This document shows positions 33,644 to 43,028 of a stretch of 64,000 bases of DNA, in pieces (the first letter of the stretch is position 1; each line of letters starts with the position of its first letter). Location of the stretch: positions 1,364,001-1,428,000 of the forward strand of contig JAGTXX020000011.1 in NCBI GenBank assembly GCA_019044685.2. Direction: 5' to 3'. The stretch is from Nannochloris sp. 'desiccata'. Its lineage: Eukaryota; Chlorophyta; Trebouxiophyceae; Chlorellales; Chlorellaceae. The notes under the pieces are model-generated. The model did not search any database. It worked only from the letters and a program-made list of their open reading frames with translations, and was not told the DNA's origin. Both the position numbers and the translations under genes were made by a program.

Positions 33644-34024
33644 GCAGCATCATAGCAATGACTTGTTCCCAAGGCTGTTTATCGGCATTGTGAAGATCAA
33701 CGAAAAAGAAAACTATTAATTGGAGAGTCAGTTTTGTGGGCTACATAAACTGAGCGCTTGAAGTTCAGCCTGTGGTTGGATAGCGGAGATGTAGGGAGAT
33801 AATGGCACGTCTTGGAATGCACGTTTCTTTTACAAAGTTATTTTCAGTAAACATGGTTGGTTTCTAGCCATGAAATGTAAATACGTACATCTATCAGAAA
33901 CAAATATATGTGAACACGCGCGTGTCTTAGCTTTCCCACCTATGTCGTCCTTTTGTACAAGGATTAGATTTGCTTAATGCAGCAGTGGCAAAAGAAGTGG
34001 AAAATGTGGCATGGAGTTTTGGGG
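33644..34024 (+). repeat. dispersed repeat, copy B
   Basis: Direct-strand counterpart of the inverted copy at 26490-27200. Conservation is clear over the first ~190 bp with scattered substitutions and small gaps; a 29-nt exact block (33996-34024) ends it. The middle is shorter than in copy A and cannot be aligned by eye. The repeat starts about 40 bp after the GNAT stop codon. Confidence 0.75.
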
Positions 34025-34070
34025 TAGCCACATATTAATTTGACTGTTGGAGCGCCGCCGTCAAGGCGGC

Positions 34071-34122
34071 AATTGAAAGTATTCTCTTCTCAAGAACAAA
34101 TTGAGAAAGTATTCTCTTCTCA
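34071..34122. repeat. two-unit direct repeat
   Basis: The segment AAAGTATTCTCTTCTCA occurs twice, each time preceded by AATTG, with units at 34071-34092 and 34098-34122. It lies about 120 bp before the RNase III start codon and may be in its promoter or 5'UTR. Confidence 0.7.
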
Positions 34123-34244
34123 GTGCGCAATCTAAATTTAATTCTTATCAGTAAATAAAATATCATGAGCCTGGTGACTATCCTTGATTTAAAAGGTTCA
34201 CCCTCTCAGATTGATCTTCAAAATTTCATTTAAATTTGTCAATC

Positions 34245-36431
34245 ATGGCACAGGTTCTTAGCTTCTGTGGCTCGTCCTCTCAAATAAGTCTACTACAACG
34301 GCCTTGTTTTGTCGGAACTCATGCCAATTTGGTGGGAGGGATGCACGGAAGTCTCCTCTTGGCTAGATATCAAATCAACAGACGGGCCGGCAGAGCACCA
34401 CGCAGAAGCACCACTGAGAAAAGCAGCAATGCTCTCTCAAATAGCAGAACTAGTAACAGCGCAATACTAGGAAGAAGAAACGATTTACCGCAGCAACGAG
34501 CACCACACCAAAATAATTATAACGGAGGCTATAGCTCAGACGAAGGCTCTTCCTCTGCTTTGAACTCCTCTCCTCCTAGCGCCATAGATGGGAAGCCTTC
34601 TTCTCCCCCTCCTCCTGTACCTCGTTCTCGAATTCAAGTCAATCCTTCAGCGCATGATATCTCTTGGGATGCATGTACCGTCCGTGGCCTCGAAGACGGC
34701 TCTCTAGTTTTCAAATTCGATCAGCTAGACCCTCGAATAGAAGAAGAACTAAACATACCGATGTATTTGAGTGACACTGACACCACCTCCTCCGTTATCA
34801 CTCATGGTTCCAGTAGAAATACCAGTAGCAGTTCTTCAATTACGAGCTCTTTAGGTCCTTCTTCTTCTATTACTACTACTACTAATGCCGCGACACCAAC
34901 GAAAGCTACCCTAGCTAATTTTGCATGGAGTAACACTATGAAACTGGGCGTGAAATTTCCACAGCAGTTTGAAATAACTCTAAGAAAGCTTGAAGAATAT
35001 TTAATAGAGTTTAATGGGAAGACGGCACCAGCGAGAGTAGAATTGAAACATAGTTTGTTTAAAACGTATGAAAAGGCTGTGAGACGGCAAGAAAAATTGC
35101 TGCTTAATGAAGGGATAGTAGCTGGAGTAGAGGAGATGATGTTGAAAGAAAAAGAAGAAAATAAATACAGAGCGAAAGAGGTAGAGGTAAAAAAAGAGGA
35201 GGATTATTCAGACGTTTCGTCTGCTGCATTAGAAGAATTAAAAGCAAGTATTAAAAATGGAGTTGGCATGAAAAGTACAGGAGTCGCTTCAATACCAAAG
35301 GAAGAAAGTAAAGAAAAAGAAGAAGAAAGTGCATCCAACAGCAACAAAACGCGCTCATCTTCATCTCCTCCTCTTATTTTAAAAGCTTTCTACTGCAAAG
35401 TAGTCTTCAAACCGCTACGATTTCTTCTATCCAGCATACGTTTCATCATCACGTGGGCTGTACATCTTCCTTTGGCTTTGTACCGCCTATTCCCGTATGG
35501 ATTTAGAAAATTCTTTCACAGTGCCTGGCCGCCAAAACTGCCCGCCACTCGGCACATAAGCCCTGCAATTGACGCCCTATTTCTCGATGAACCTGGGGGT
35601 TTTAATCGCACATCTTTACTTGCAGCAGGCTTTGACGCTCAGGGCCGTTGTGCTGCTCCGCGTACTCTTCTCGATGTCCCTGCATGGAAACTAGAACAGC
35701 TTGTTGGTTGTGGAATCGGCAATGTGAATCTGTATAGATCTGCGTTAACGCACCCTACTGCTTTACCCCCAGAATCACGCGCTTTAAGTTACGAAAGGCT
35801 AGAGTACCTAGGCGATGCAGTAATGGAGCTATGCACCAGACAACTGCTCATGGAGCGAGCTCCGGACGCCGACGAAGGCGTCTTGACAAATCAAGGGCAA
35901 TTTTTAGTTGCTGGGAGTACAGTAAACAAGTACGGAGCATGGATGGGGTTAGATAAATGGGTTTTATGTAACGCGTACTCTATGAGGGATGGTCTAATAG
36001 GCAGTCCGCATATTTTAGGAGACTCTTTTGAAGCCTTATTAGCAGCGGTGTATGTCGACCGAGGCCTTGAAGCTGCCAGAAAGTTATTAATTCGCGTTTT
36101 TAATCAATGTCCTAGTGTAGAATGGGATAAAATTGGGTTTATGAGGGATCATAAAGGGGAATTAATGAAAGTGGCGCATCAAAGAAGAAAGCCTTTGCCA
36201 AGATATCATGTAGTCGACGCCCGTCATGTTATGTATAGGGACGATTCATCTGGTACTGGGAATGGTACGGCAATAAAGAAGAAGTATTGGAATGTGGAGG
36301 TAGAGTTTGATGGGGAGGTGATTGGGTCTGGAAGCAATTTCGAAAAGAGGGAGGCTGAAAGGGAAGCTGCACGGGAGGGGCTGGTGTCTCTTGGAGAGTT
36401 GGAGGAGAGTGGCGAAGAATTAGGTACCTAG
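34245..36431 (+). CDS. ribonuclease III domain plus dsRNA-binding domain protein, probably plastid
   Basis: 728 residues in one exon. The ATG at 34245 (MAQVLSFCGSSSQ) was chosen; the frame upstream has only TTG. The N-terminus is Ser/Arg-rich without acids, like a plastid transit peptide. The middle is low complexity, with charged stretches around residues 290-380. The RNase III domain is at about 495-640: LYRSALTHPTA, the signature YERLEYLGDAVMEL and the second catalytic motif GDSFEALLAAVYVDRG. The four acidic residues expected of an active enzyme appear present. A dsRBD follows, ending NFEKREAEREAAREGLVSL. It is a single-RNase III (class I-like) enzyme with a long N-terminal extension and is neither Dicer-like nor a mini-III. 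Plastid RNA processing is an inference. Confidence 0.87.
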   Translation: MAQVLSFCGSSSQISLLQRPCFVGTHANLVGGMHGSLLLARYQINRRAGRAPRRSTTEKSSNALSNSRTSNSAILGRRNDLPQQRAPHQNNYNGGYSSDEGSSSALNSSPPSAIDGKPSSPPPPVPRSRIQVNPSAHDISWDACTVRGLEDGSLVFKFDQLDPRIEEELNIPMYLSDTDTTSSVITHGSSRNTSSSSSITSSLGPSSSITTTTNAATPTKATLANFAWSNTMKLGVKFPQQFEITLRKLEEYLIEFNGKTAPARVELKHSLFKTYEKAVRRQEKLLLNEGIVAGVEEMMLKEKEENKYRAKEVEVKKEEDYSDVSSAALEELKASIKNGVGMKSTGVASIPKEESKEKEEESASNSNKTRSSSSPPLILKAFYCKVVFKPLRFLLSSIRFIITWAVHLPLALYRLFPYGFRKFFHSAWPPKLPATRHISPAIDALFLDEPGGFNRTSLLAAGFDAQGRCAAPRTLLDVPAWKLEQLVGCGIGNVNLYRSALTHPTALPPESRALSYERLEYLGDAVMELCTRQLLMERAPDADEGVLTNQGQFLVAGSTVNKYGAWMGLDKWVLCNAYSMRDGLIGSPHILGDSFEALLAAVYVDRGLEAARKLLIRVFNQCPSVEWDKIGFMRDHKGELMKVAHQRRKPLPRYHVVDARHVMYRDDSSGTGNGTAIKKKYWNVEVEFDGEVIGSGSNFEKREAEREAAREGLVSLGELEESGEELGT

Positions 36432-37090
36432 TATTAAAATTGATTATTTGTCCGAATTTTTTATCAAATTACTGCATTTTTTAATGCATTTGATGAGATT
36501 AGAACTGTTACAGACTTGTGCTTCGCAATCAAGCAAAAGCAAACGGTAGAAAGCCAGAGCAGAAAAACAAGACAGGCAAAAAAGTGCAGAGTTGAGATAT
36601 TATTCTCTCATTTAATAACAGCAACGCTAATAAAAGAGTAAGTAGTAATAGTTAAGCTGGATACATTCCCACATTCGTTGTCAAAAGAAGGGCACGGAGG
36701 AGCAAGAAAAAACAAAACATGCAAGAGTGAAAAAGAGCGAGTAGCCTACTCCTAAAGAAAAGCTCACATACGCAAGAAAAGCCGAAAACTAGATGAACCT
36801 TCAGTTCTCGGTTCTAGCTCTGCAAGCATTTCCTCGAACTAAAGATAAAATAGAGACAAAAAAACGAAAATTGGGGGCAGCAGCCTGAGCCAGCATGCTG
36901 CGCAGGAAACGTTTTACTAAAAAAATATTTAGATTTTCTAAATAGATACTATAGACATAGCCCCAAATATGCAAACGATTAAGAAATAAGACGAATCTAA
37001 TATGCGTTTATGAGAAGATACTGATATATGCAGTGCGTTCATTCAAACATGTTTTTTTTTTTTTTTTTCCACGCTCCAAGAGGGACAGGA
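36432..37090. other. intergenic: 3' flank with poly(T) tract
   Basis: 659 bp, purine-rich with many AAGAA words, and a T18 or so tract near 37051-37068. No coding region or RNA gene was recognised. Confidence 0.5.
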
Positions 37091-37614
37091 TTATGACTGC
37101 CATGCGGGCTTGATCTTTTGAGTTTCTGAGAAAGAAACAGCAGTAGACTTCACTTGCAGGTCTTCAAGCTCATCCGGGGTGAGGCCGCAGGAGAGAAGAT
37201 CAGACTCGCTGGCAGTTGAGGAAGCATGTGCAAGGTCTGAAGCACGAAGGAAAAGGGCATCTGCTGCGATAGGGACTCCCTTATGGCCATCAACAACAGA
37301 AATAACTGCAATAATTAAGGCATATAGGAAGGAAAATAATGAGAAAGTATACTACCAGGGCTGTTGTGCAAAATTTCTGAGACGGTGTGTTTTGGTCTTC
37401 AATATTAGTAATAACAAAAAAGACCGGGAAAGGCCAATTTACAAGCTCCCTTACCAGTAGAGGTGGCGAAAGCTTTGGTGGAGGTTACATTCATATTATT
37501 CACTGCCGAAACTGCGCCTCGGAGGGAAGATAAATCTGTATTTAGAGCCAAAGTTGATTTTTTGGAATCAGCGGTCTTGCCGCTCTTGGCAATAGAATGA
37601 TTTTGGGTCTTCAT
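37091..37614 (-). CDS. unknown small protein, two exons
   Basis: Two exons are inferred, 37614-37455 and 37305-37091, joined across a 149-nt GT-AG intron (donor GTAAGG, acceptor TTGCAG) that splits a codon in frame, giving about 124 residues. The product begins MKTQNHSIAKSGKTADSKKS and ends with a Ser/Glu-rich part (LTPDELEDLQVKSTAVSF). There is no signal peptide or membrane segment. I do not recognise the family. Support comes only from clean splice signals, coding-like codon use and the joined frame. A strong hairpin lies in its upstream region. Confidence 0.5.
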
Positions 37615-38097
37615 AATCCAGATGTTAATCCAATAAAAGTATTATTATTACTGAATGATGACGAAGCGTTATGATGGCCGCGTATCTACCTGCGCTGCCG
37701 ATATGAAGCTTTGGAAGGGGCAGCGCAGGTAGGACGGCAGTGGGTGACTCATTTCATTTTTCGAGAGATAGATTCAATCTAAGATTGGGGCCTGCATGCC
37801 GCCTTGGATGGTCTTTCAGGTCATCTTAAAGGTATTTATAGGCGGCAGAGGGCAAACGAGGGTCATAGAGCTCGGTTCACAGCTTCCAACTAATGCTGCA
37901 TGGAGGCTGGCCTTAAATGACGAAACTTTCTCATTCAAATTCGCAAAGGTTGCTGGCTTTTTTTGGCCAAAGAGAAAGAGCTTCCGTGGGCCCAACGTCG
38001 TCATTGTTTTCATCGCCTTTTTATGCACATAGTGTATTTCTTATTGAATTAGCCCAGAGTACCAGGTATCGTCGAAAGCAACACTCAACTGCCAGCC
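37615..38097. promoter_or_regulatory. region between divergent genes, with a 14-bp stem hairpin
   Basis: 483 bp separating the small unknown gene (-) from serine decarboxylase (+). Apart from the hairpin, no element was recognised. Confidence 0.45.
37686..37732. repeat. perfect inverted repeat (14-bp arms, 19-nt loop)
   Basis: Arms CTACCTGCGCTGCC (37686-37699) and GGCAGCGCAGGTAG (37719-37732) are exact reverse complements and GC-rich in an AT-rich setting. It could be a cruciform, a small-RNA precursor or a mobile-element remnant. Confidence 0.75.
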
Positions 38098-39656
38098 ATG
38101 GCCAACCCAGCTGAAATTATTGCCTTGTCGGCCTCTTCGCCCCTGCCGATCCCTGTTGGCCGCGAGAATAAAGGATTGCAAAATGGTCATTCTGATGAGA
38201 AGGAGAACGGAGTGTTTGGCCAGTCTCCTAGCAGCCTGCAAGGCACATCTCCCCGTGAACTTCCATTTCCCTACCAAGCTTTGCCTGTGACGACTGCTAC
38301 AATCACAGAGCACTTGACTCCTGCTCTTCCCGTCATTGAACCTTCAACACTTTCTCACGAGGTAAGTCTAGATACAGTAGCAGCCGCCCTTCCTGGTCAG
38401 AATCAAATTATGAATCCTGTTTATTGAAGCTTAAATTACGTTTTGATTCCTTATTTCTGCAGGAGCTCGAAGCACGCGTCAACAAGGTCGTTGAAGACTA
38501 CAAGGAGAAGCTTGAGATGCGTACTGAACACCATATGGGTTACCCTTACAATCTTGATTTCGATTACGGCCCGCTCGAAGGTCTCCAGAAATTCATGATC
38601 AACAACTTGGGTGACCCTTTTATTGAATCCAACTACGGTGTTCATTCTCGTGAGTTTGAGATCGGGGTCCTTCAATGGTTTGCTAGGCTTTGGGAGATCC
38701 CTGAGGACGAATTTTGGGGCTACGTCACCAATTGCGGAACTGAAGGAAATTTACACGGTATCTTGGTTGGCCGTGAATGCCTTCCTGATGGCGTACTCTA
38801 CTCCTCCAAGGAGACTCATTACTCCATCTTCAAAGCTGCTAGGATGTACCGCATGGATGCCGTCAAGGTCGATACTCTGGAAACTGGTGAAATTGATTAT
38901 GAGCACTTCCGCCATTGCATCACTGAAAATTCTCACAGACCTGCAATCGTGAACGTGAACATAGGCACAACTGTCAAAGGCGCGGTTGATGATCTTGATC
39001 GTATTATTGATATCCTAAAGGAATGCGGTTACGGTGAAGATCGTTTCTACATTCATTGTGACGGTGCTCTCTTTGGTATGATGATTCCCTTTGTTAAACG
39101 CGCTCCTATGGTCTCTTTCAAGAAACCTATTGGATCTGTATCCGTATCAGGACACAAATTTGTCGGTGCGCCTGTCCCCTGTGGTGTTGTTATGACCAGA
39201 TTGAAACACATCAAGGGCGTCTCTTCAGATGTTGAGTATTTAAATTCTCGTGATGCTACAATCATGGGTTCTCGCAACGGACACGCTCCCATTTACATGT
39301 GGTACACATTCACATTGAAGGGGTACGAAGGTATGCGCAAGGACGTTGAAAAGTGCTTACGTAACGCTCATTTATTAAAAGAAATGTTGGACAGAGCAGG
39401 AATTAAAACAATGTTGAACGAGCTTTCTTCTACTGTTGTCTTTGAAAGACCTGAGGAAGAGACGTTTGTTCGTAAATGGCAATTGGCATGTGAAGGTGAT
39501 ATTGCTCACGTTGTTGTTATGCCGAATATTACAGTGAATAAACTTGAGAAGTTTGTTGGTGAATTGATTGAAAGTAGAGCGAGGATGTCTGCGTCAAAGG
39601 CGATGTCTGCTGTGAAGGATGGTAAAGCTAGCGGAGAAGTGCAGATCGATGATTGA
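38098..39656 (+). CDS. SDC1: serine decarboxylase (PLP-dependent)
   Basis: Plant-type serine decarboxylase converts serine to ethanolamine for choline and phosphatidylethanolamine synthesis. Two exons, 38098-38361 and 38463-39656, give 485 residues, close to the ~482 of land-plant enzymes. Exon 1 encodes a variable N-terminal leader. Exon 2 carries the group II decarboxylase core: [57 protein letters not shown] and the PLP lysine in VSGHKFVG (about Lys320). The pattern matches histidine/serine decarboxylase of plants and is distinct from glutamate or aromatic amino acid decarboxylases. Cytosolic location is expected. The enzyme links to glycine/serine metabolism, as does the nearby H protein, but the two genes are not co-oriented as a unit. 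Confidence 0.92.
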
Positions 39657-40503
39657 ATGGTTAAATTTTGTGCTTTAAAAATTTAATCGTACTATGTTAT
39701 ATTTCCAGAATAGAGCAATATTTTTTGAAGAGCGTCGCCATTAGACATTGCGGTGCGGTGCTTACTGCCTTCTGATATCGCATTCTATCTAGCAATAGTG
39801 GTGATAGTTACTACAAAGTAAAAAAGCGATCGAATGAAATTATTTTAGTACCTACTATGCGTTTCTTTTCTGGCTTTGTCTTTCTAGAAAGGTCATCAGT
39901 ATTAATACATTTTTTGTACGATACCACACTATACGAACTTATTTGTCTAATATTGAACTTACAACAGAAAAGGAGAATAAAGGAGGAAATCAGTGCAAGC
40001 AGGGTAGGTATATTTAAAAATGATCGAACTCTGAGAAATAATTCAAAACGGTTGAAGAAATAAGAAAAGGTGTGCAGGTAGAAAGTAAAAGGCAAAAGAG
40101 AGGAAACCAAAGAATTCCTCTACTAGGTAGCTAATGTCAAAATCGTGTACATACTGCATACCCACCACACATAGAAAAGCAGCTGTATGTGAAGCCCTTC
40201 ACCTACAGTTGACTTTTTCTTAGGTTGCGGCGGTGGTGCAAAAATAGAGGGAAAAATGACAAAGGGTATAGTACAAGAAAAAAGCTAAGGGAATGGAATA
40301 GTTGCCTTATATGGCGTCATCTGATTTTTTGATAGACTATGTGAACCCTTCTTTTAGGACTCAAAGTAAATATTAATTAACTTGTTTATTAAGAGAGCAA
40401 ACGTGGCATCACTCTCCACGCCGTCCTCAGCATGTGTAGATATATAAAGATAAAAAAAGTGAGAGGGAGTTGTAGTAATACCCCTGTTCATATAATTATG
40501 TAT
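39657..40503. other. intergenic between convergent genes
   Basis: 847 bp shared 3' flank of serine decarboxylase (+) and the DUF3700 gene (-). The longest open frames are short and lack features. Nothing is supported. Confidence 0.5.
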
Positions 40504-41473
40504 TTAACCGACGATTCCTATCTCGGCAAAGTCATCGCTAAGACTACGACGTCCACTAGAGCCTACAGCAGTAGGGGACAGTTCATCTTCCAAGGTGTCA
40601 TAGTACTCGCGAGCAGACAGCTGAGCGGGCGTCAAAGCAAATTGTTTGACTTTGAGTCCGCCCTTTCCAGCGACATAATGCCCAGGGAGAAGCTCACTCC
40701 ACTGTACATAGCCTATTCCATCATGAGAAGGGACAGATAAACGAGTATTCGCTAAAGAGATAGCCCCATCGTCTGCTATTTCCACAAAAAGAGGTTCTTT
40801 TCCGCTGGAGTCACGAGCGGCAAAAACTTGCTTCTTTTCGCTATCATACAGGACAAATGCGTACTGACCCTGGAGCTCAGATAATAGGATGAGAGGTTCT
40901 TCACCACGGGCAAACATGCGGTAAATAACCTGAGCTGCAGCCTCACGAGGGTCTCTGGCTGCGACAGATTTTGGGCTGCCCGAAGGTTGTCCCGAATGGT
41001 CGCAGTAACGTTCTATAAGCTCGTCGAGGTTACTAAGGTAGCCTTGAAAGACACATGCTATGTTATTATCTTCTTCGTGATATACACTTGGCTGAACGCG
41101 GCGAACATAGCCTCCTACGACCTCAAAGAGGCCGTAATTAACGACAAGGGCAGCACCACCTCCGAGACGCCACGAGGATGGGGATGGATTCCACTGAGCC
41201 ACACCCAAAGGACCATTAATTTCGGCGATTTTTTTGCCACTGTCATCCCTGCTAGATTGCCTGGAAAGAAACGGACTGAACGGATTAGAGACGAGGTTTG
41301 AGGGGGAAAAGTGAGTAAAATAAAGTGCATGATTCAGCAGAAGGGTTTTCATAGCTCTGCAAGCGAGAAAGACCCCAACACCCAACATTATTTGGCAAGG
41401 ATCATCCATCTACTCACCTAACCAAGGTGTTTATGAGCTCCTGGGTGGTTTTCTCTGCGCTTCTGCCGGACAT
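40504..41473 (-). CDS. stem-specific TSJT1-like protein (DUF3700, glutamine amidotransferase-like)
   Basis: Two exons are inferred, 41473-41418 and 41356-40504, about 302 residues. The short first exon encodes MSGRSAEKTTQELINTLV and joins in frame at a split Arg codon. The body resembles DUF3700, a relative of the asparagine synthetase glutaminase fold. Visible parts are ALVVNYGLFEVVGGYVR, IACVFQGYLSNLDELI, LSELQGQYAFVLYD, KKQVFAARDSSGKEPLFVEI and LPGHYVAGKGGLKVKQF. In plants such proteins are aluminium- or stress-induced; their biochemical role is unknown. No catalytic N-terminal Cys is present, so glutaminase activity is not expected. It is divergent from the H-protein gene. Confidence 0.82.
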
Positions 41474-41706
41474 TGAAAGGCTCCTACTCAGAGACCCAAA
41501 AATCCCTGATGCCCGTGCCCCACTGGGGCAAAATAGATAGAAATCGCCAGGCGATAAATTTTCAGCCATACCATAAAAATCCAGATTCCCTGATTAGCTT
41601 TGGCATTTATGCTCACGAGCTGAAAAAAGTTTTCTTGCTTGATCACTTAGTTAAACTGGTTACATTGACTCTTTACGCCCAATTTAAATTCATATATAGG
41701 AACACG

Positions 41707-42703
41707 ATGGCCCTTAGACGTTTAGCATCTGAGACAGCAAACGGCCTTGGTCTCCGTTATGGTGCCTCTGTCATGGCACCCATGGCCGAGAGCAGCTTTG
41801 GCTTGAAGGCTTTGTTCGCTCGTGGCTACGCTACCGGTATGTTCTCCGTCCAAGTTGATCGCATTGTATGCACTGCGATGTCCCAATGTGTGCTCTTATA
41901 AGTTTTTCTAACCTGGATAAATTCTGTGGGAGGTTGCAGTGATTCCCAGCGCCAAGTACGCTAAGAGCCACGAATACGCCAACGTTGAGGGCGATATTGC
42001 CACCATTGGTATCTCAGACTTTGCTCAGGTGCGTCCTCGATCATTTTATTTGTTATTCTACTTTTAATTGTTTTCTCCGCCTTAGGCCTCACTGGCGTTG
42101 TTCTTTGTAACTGTCTACAGGCAGAGTTGGGTGATGTTGTCTACGTCGAAATCCCCCCTGTTGGCGACTCTTTAACCCAGGGCGAGACTTTCGGAGTGGT
42201 GGAGTCTGTCAAGGTATGTTTTTGCAAACTTGATCACCAATTCTAAATGGGCGCTGATCTAGCCATCCAAATAGGTAAACAGGGTTGTAGTAGTATTCTC
42301 AAATTTTAGTTTCTCTTTGTCTCTGCAGGCCGCCAGTGACGTCTACGCTCCCATCAGTGGAGAGGTCGTCGAGGTTAACGAGAAACTCACTGACGAACCC
42401 GCTTTGGTAAGCAGAATCAATACTTATTAGTAAAAAAAAGAGAGAGAGAAAGGACGGTGCTTCGATTTCACCTGCCGGTGCTGCTTTCTTTTTCCTCTTG
42501 GAATTTTAAAATCTACATTCCTTAATCGGCGATTCGCATTGTCACATGTGTTATCTATTACTTTTCTTTTCTCTCTACAGGTTAACAGCGATCCTTACAA
42601 TGGTGGCTGGTTCTGCAAGGTCAAGGTATCCAACAAGGGTGACCTCGACAAGCTCCTTGATGCCTCTGCCTACGAAAAGCACTGCGCTGACGGTGGCCAT
42701 TAA
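41707..42703 (+). CDS. GCSH: glycine cleavage system H protein, mitochondrial
   Basis: The H protein carries the lipoyl arm that shuttles aminomethyl groups between the P, T and L proteins of mitochondrial glycine decarboxylase, central to photorespiration. Five exons are inferred: 41707-41836, 41940-42028, 42121-42213, 42329-42406 and 42581-42703, giving 170 residues. All introns are GT-AG, and three of the four joins are in phase 0. Exon 1 is a basic presequence ([19 protein letters not shown]). The conserved body reads [20 protein letters not shown], then [12 protein letters not shown]. The lipoyl-lysine site ESVKAASD (about Lys104) spans an exon junction. It ends with [17 protein letters not shown]. 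This is the most intron-dense complete gene in the window. A TGTAAA word lies about 65 nt after the stop. Confidence 0.96.
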
Positions 42704-43028
42704 ATAGGTTAATAACGAAATGTGTCTGTGAAGAATTAGTATGGCATTTTAATATCTCATTTTGCATTGTAAAACTGTTCTTTTAGTAGTAGAAAGTGCA
42801 GTCAAGAGATAAGAGCGGGAGAAGAAAATGTTATCTTTCTTTCTTCCCTATTCCCAAGGGGCAGGACCCAAACTCAGTAGTAAACTACGTACTGTATCCA
42901 TGGGGATATCAGATGAACTCTTGAGAACCAATAGAAATATTTAAAATAGAGTTAACGCTCAGCTGAAAGAGAATCAATTAAGTGGAGAAGACATTTTACA
43001 TATTGACTTGGTGGGCTGACTTGAAGAA
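42704..43028. other. intergenic between H protein and DM10 gene
   Basis: 325 bp; holds the H-protein 3' end and the DM10 promoter. Nothing else was recognised. Confidence 0.45.

Larger units (their letters stand above)
33601..34244. other. intergenic: dispersed repeat copy B, small hairpin and short direct repeat
   Basis: Contains repeat copy B (33644-34024), a GCCGCC/GGCGGC hairpin at about 34054-34070, a direct repeat of about 22-25 nt, and then the RNase III promoter/5'UTR. Confidence 0.55.

Noticed and set aside
39811..40110. 99-codon minus-strand open frame between serine decarboxylase and DUF3700 genes
   Set aside because: Phe/Leu-rich translation of AT-rich 3' flanking DNA, without conservation signals.
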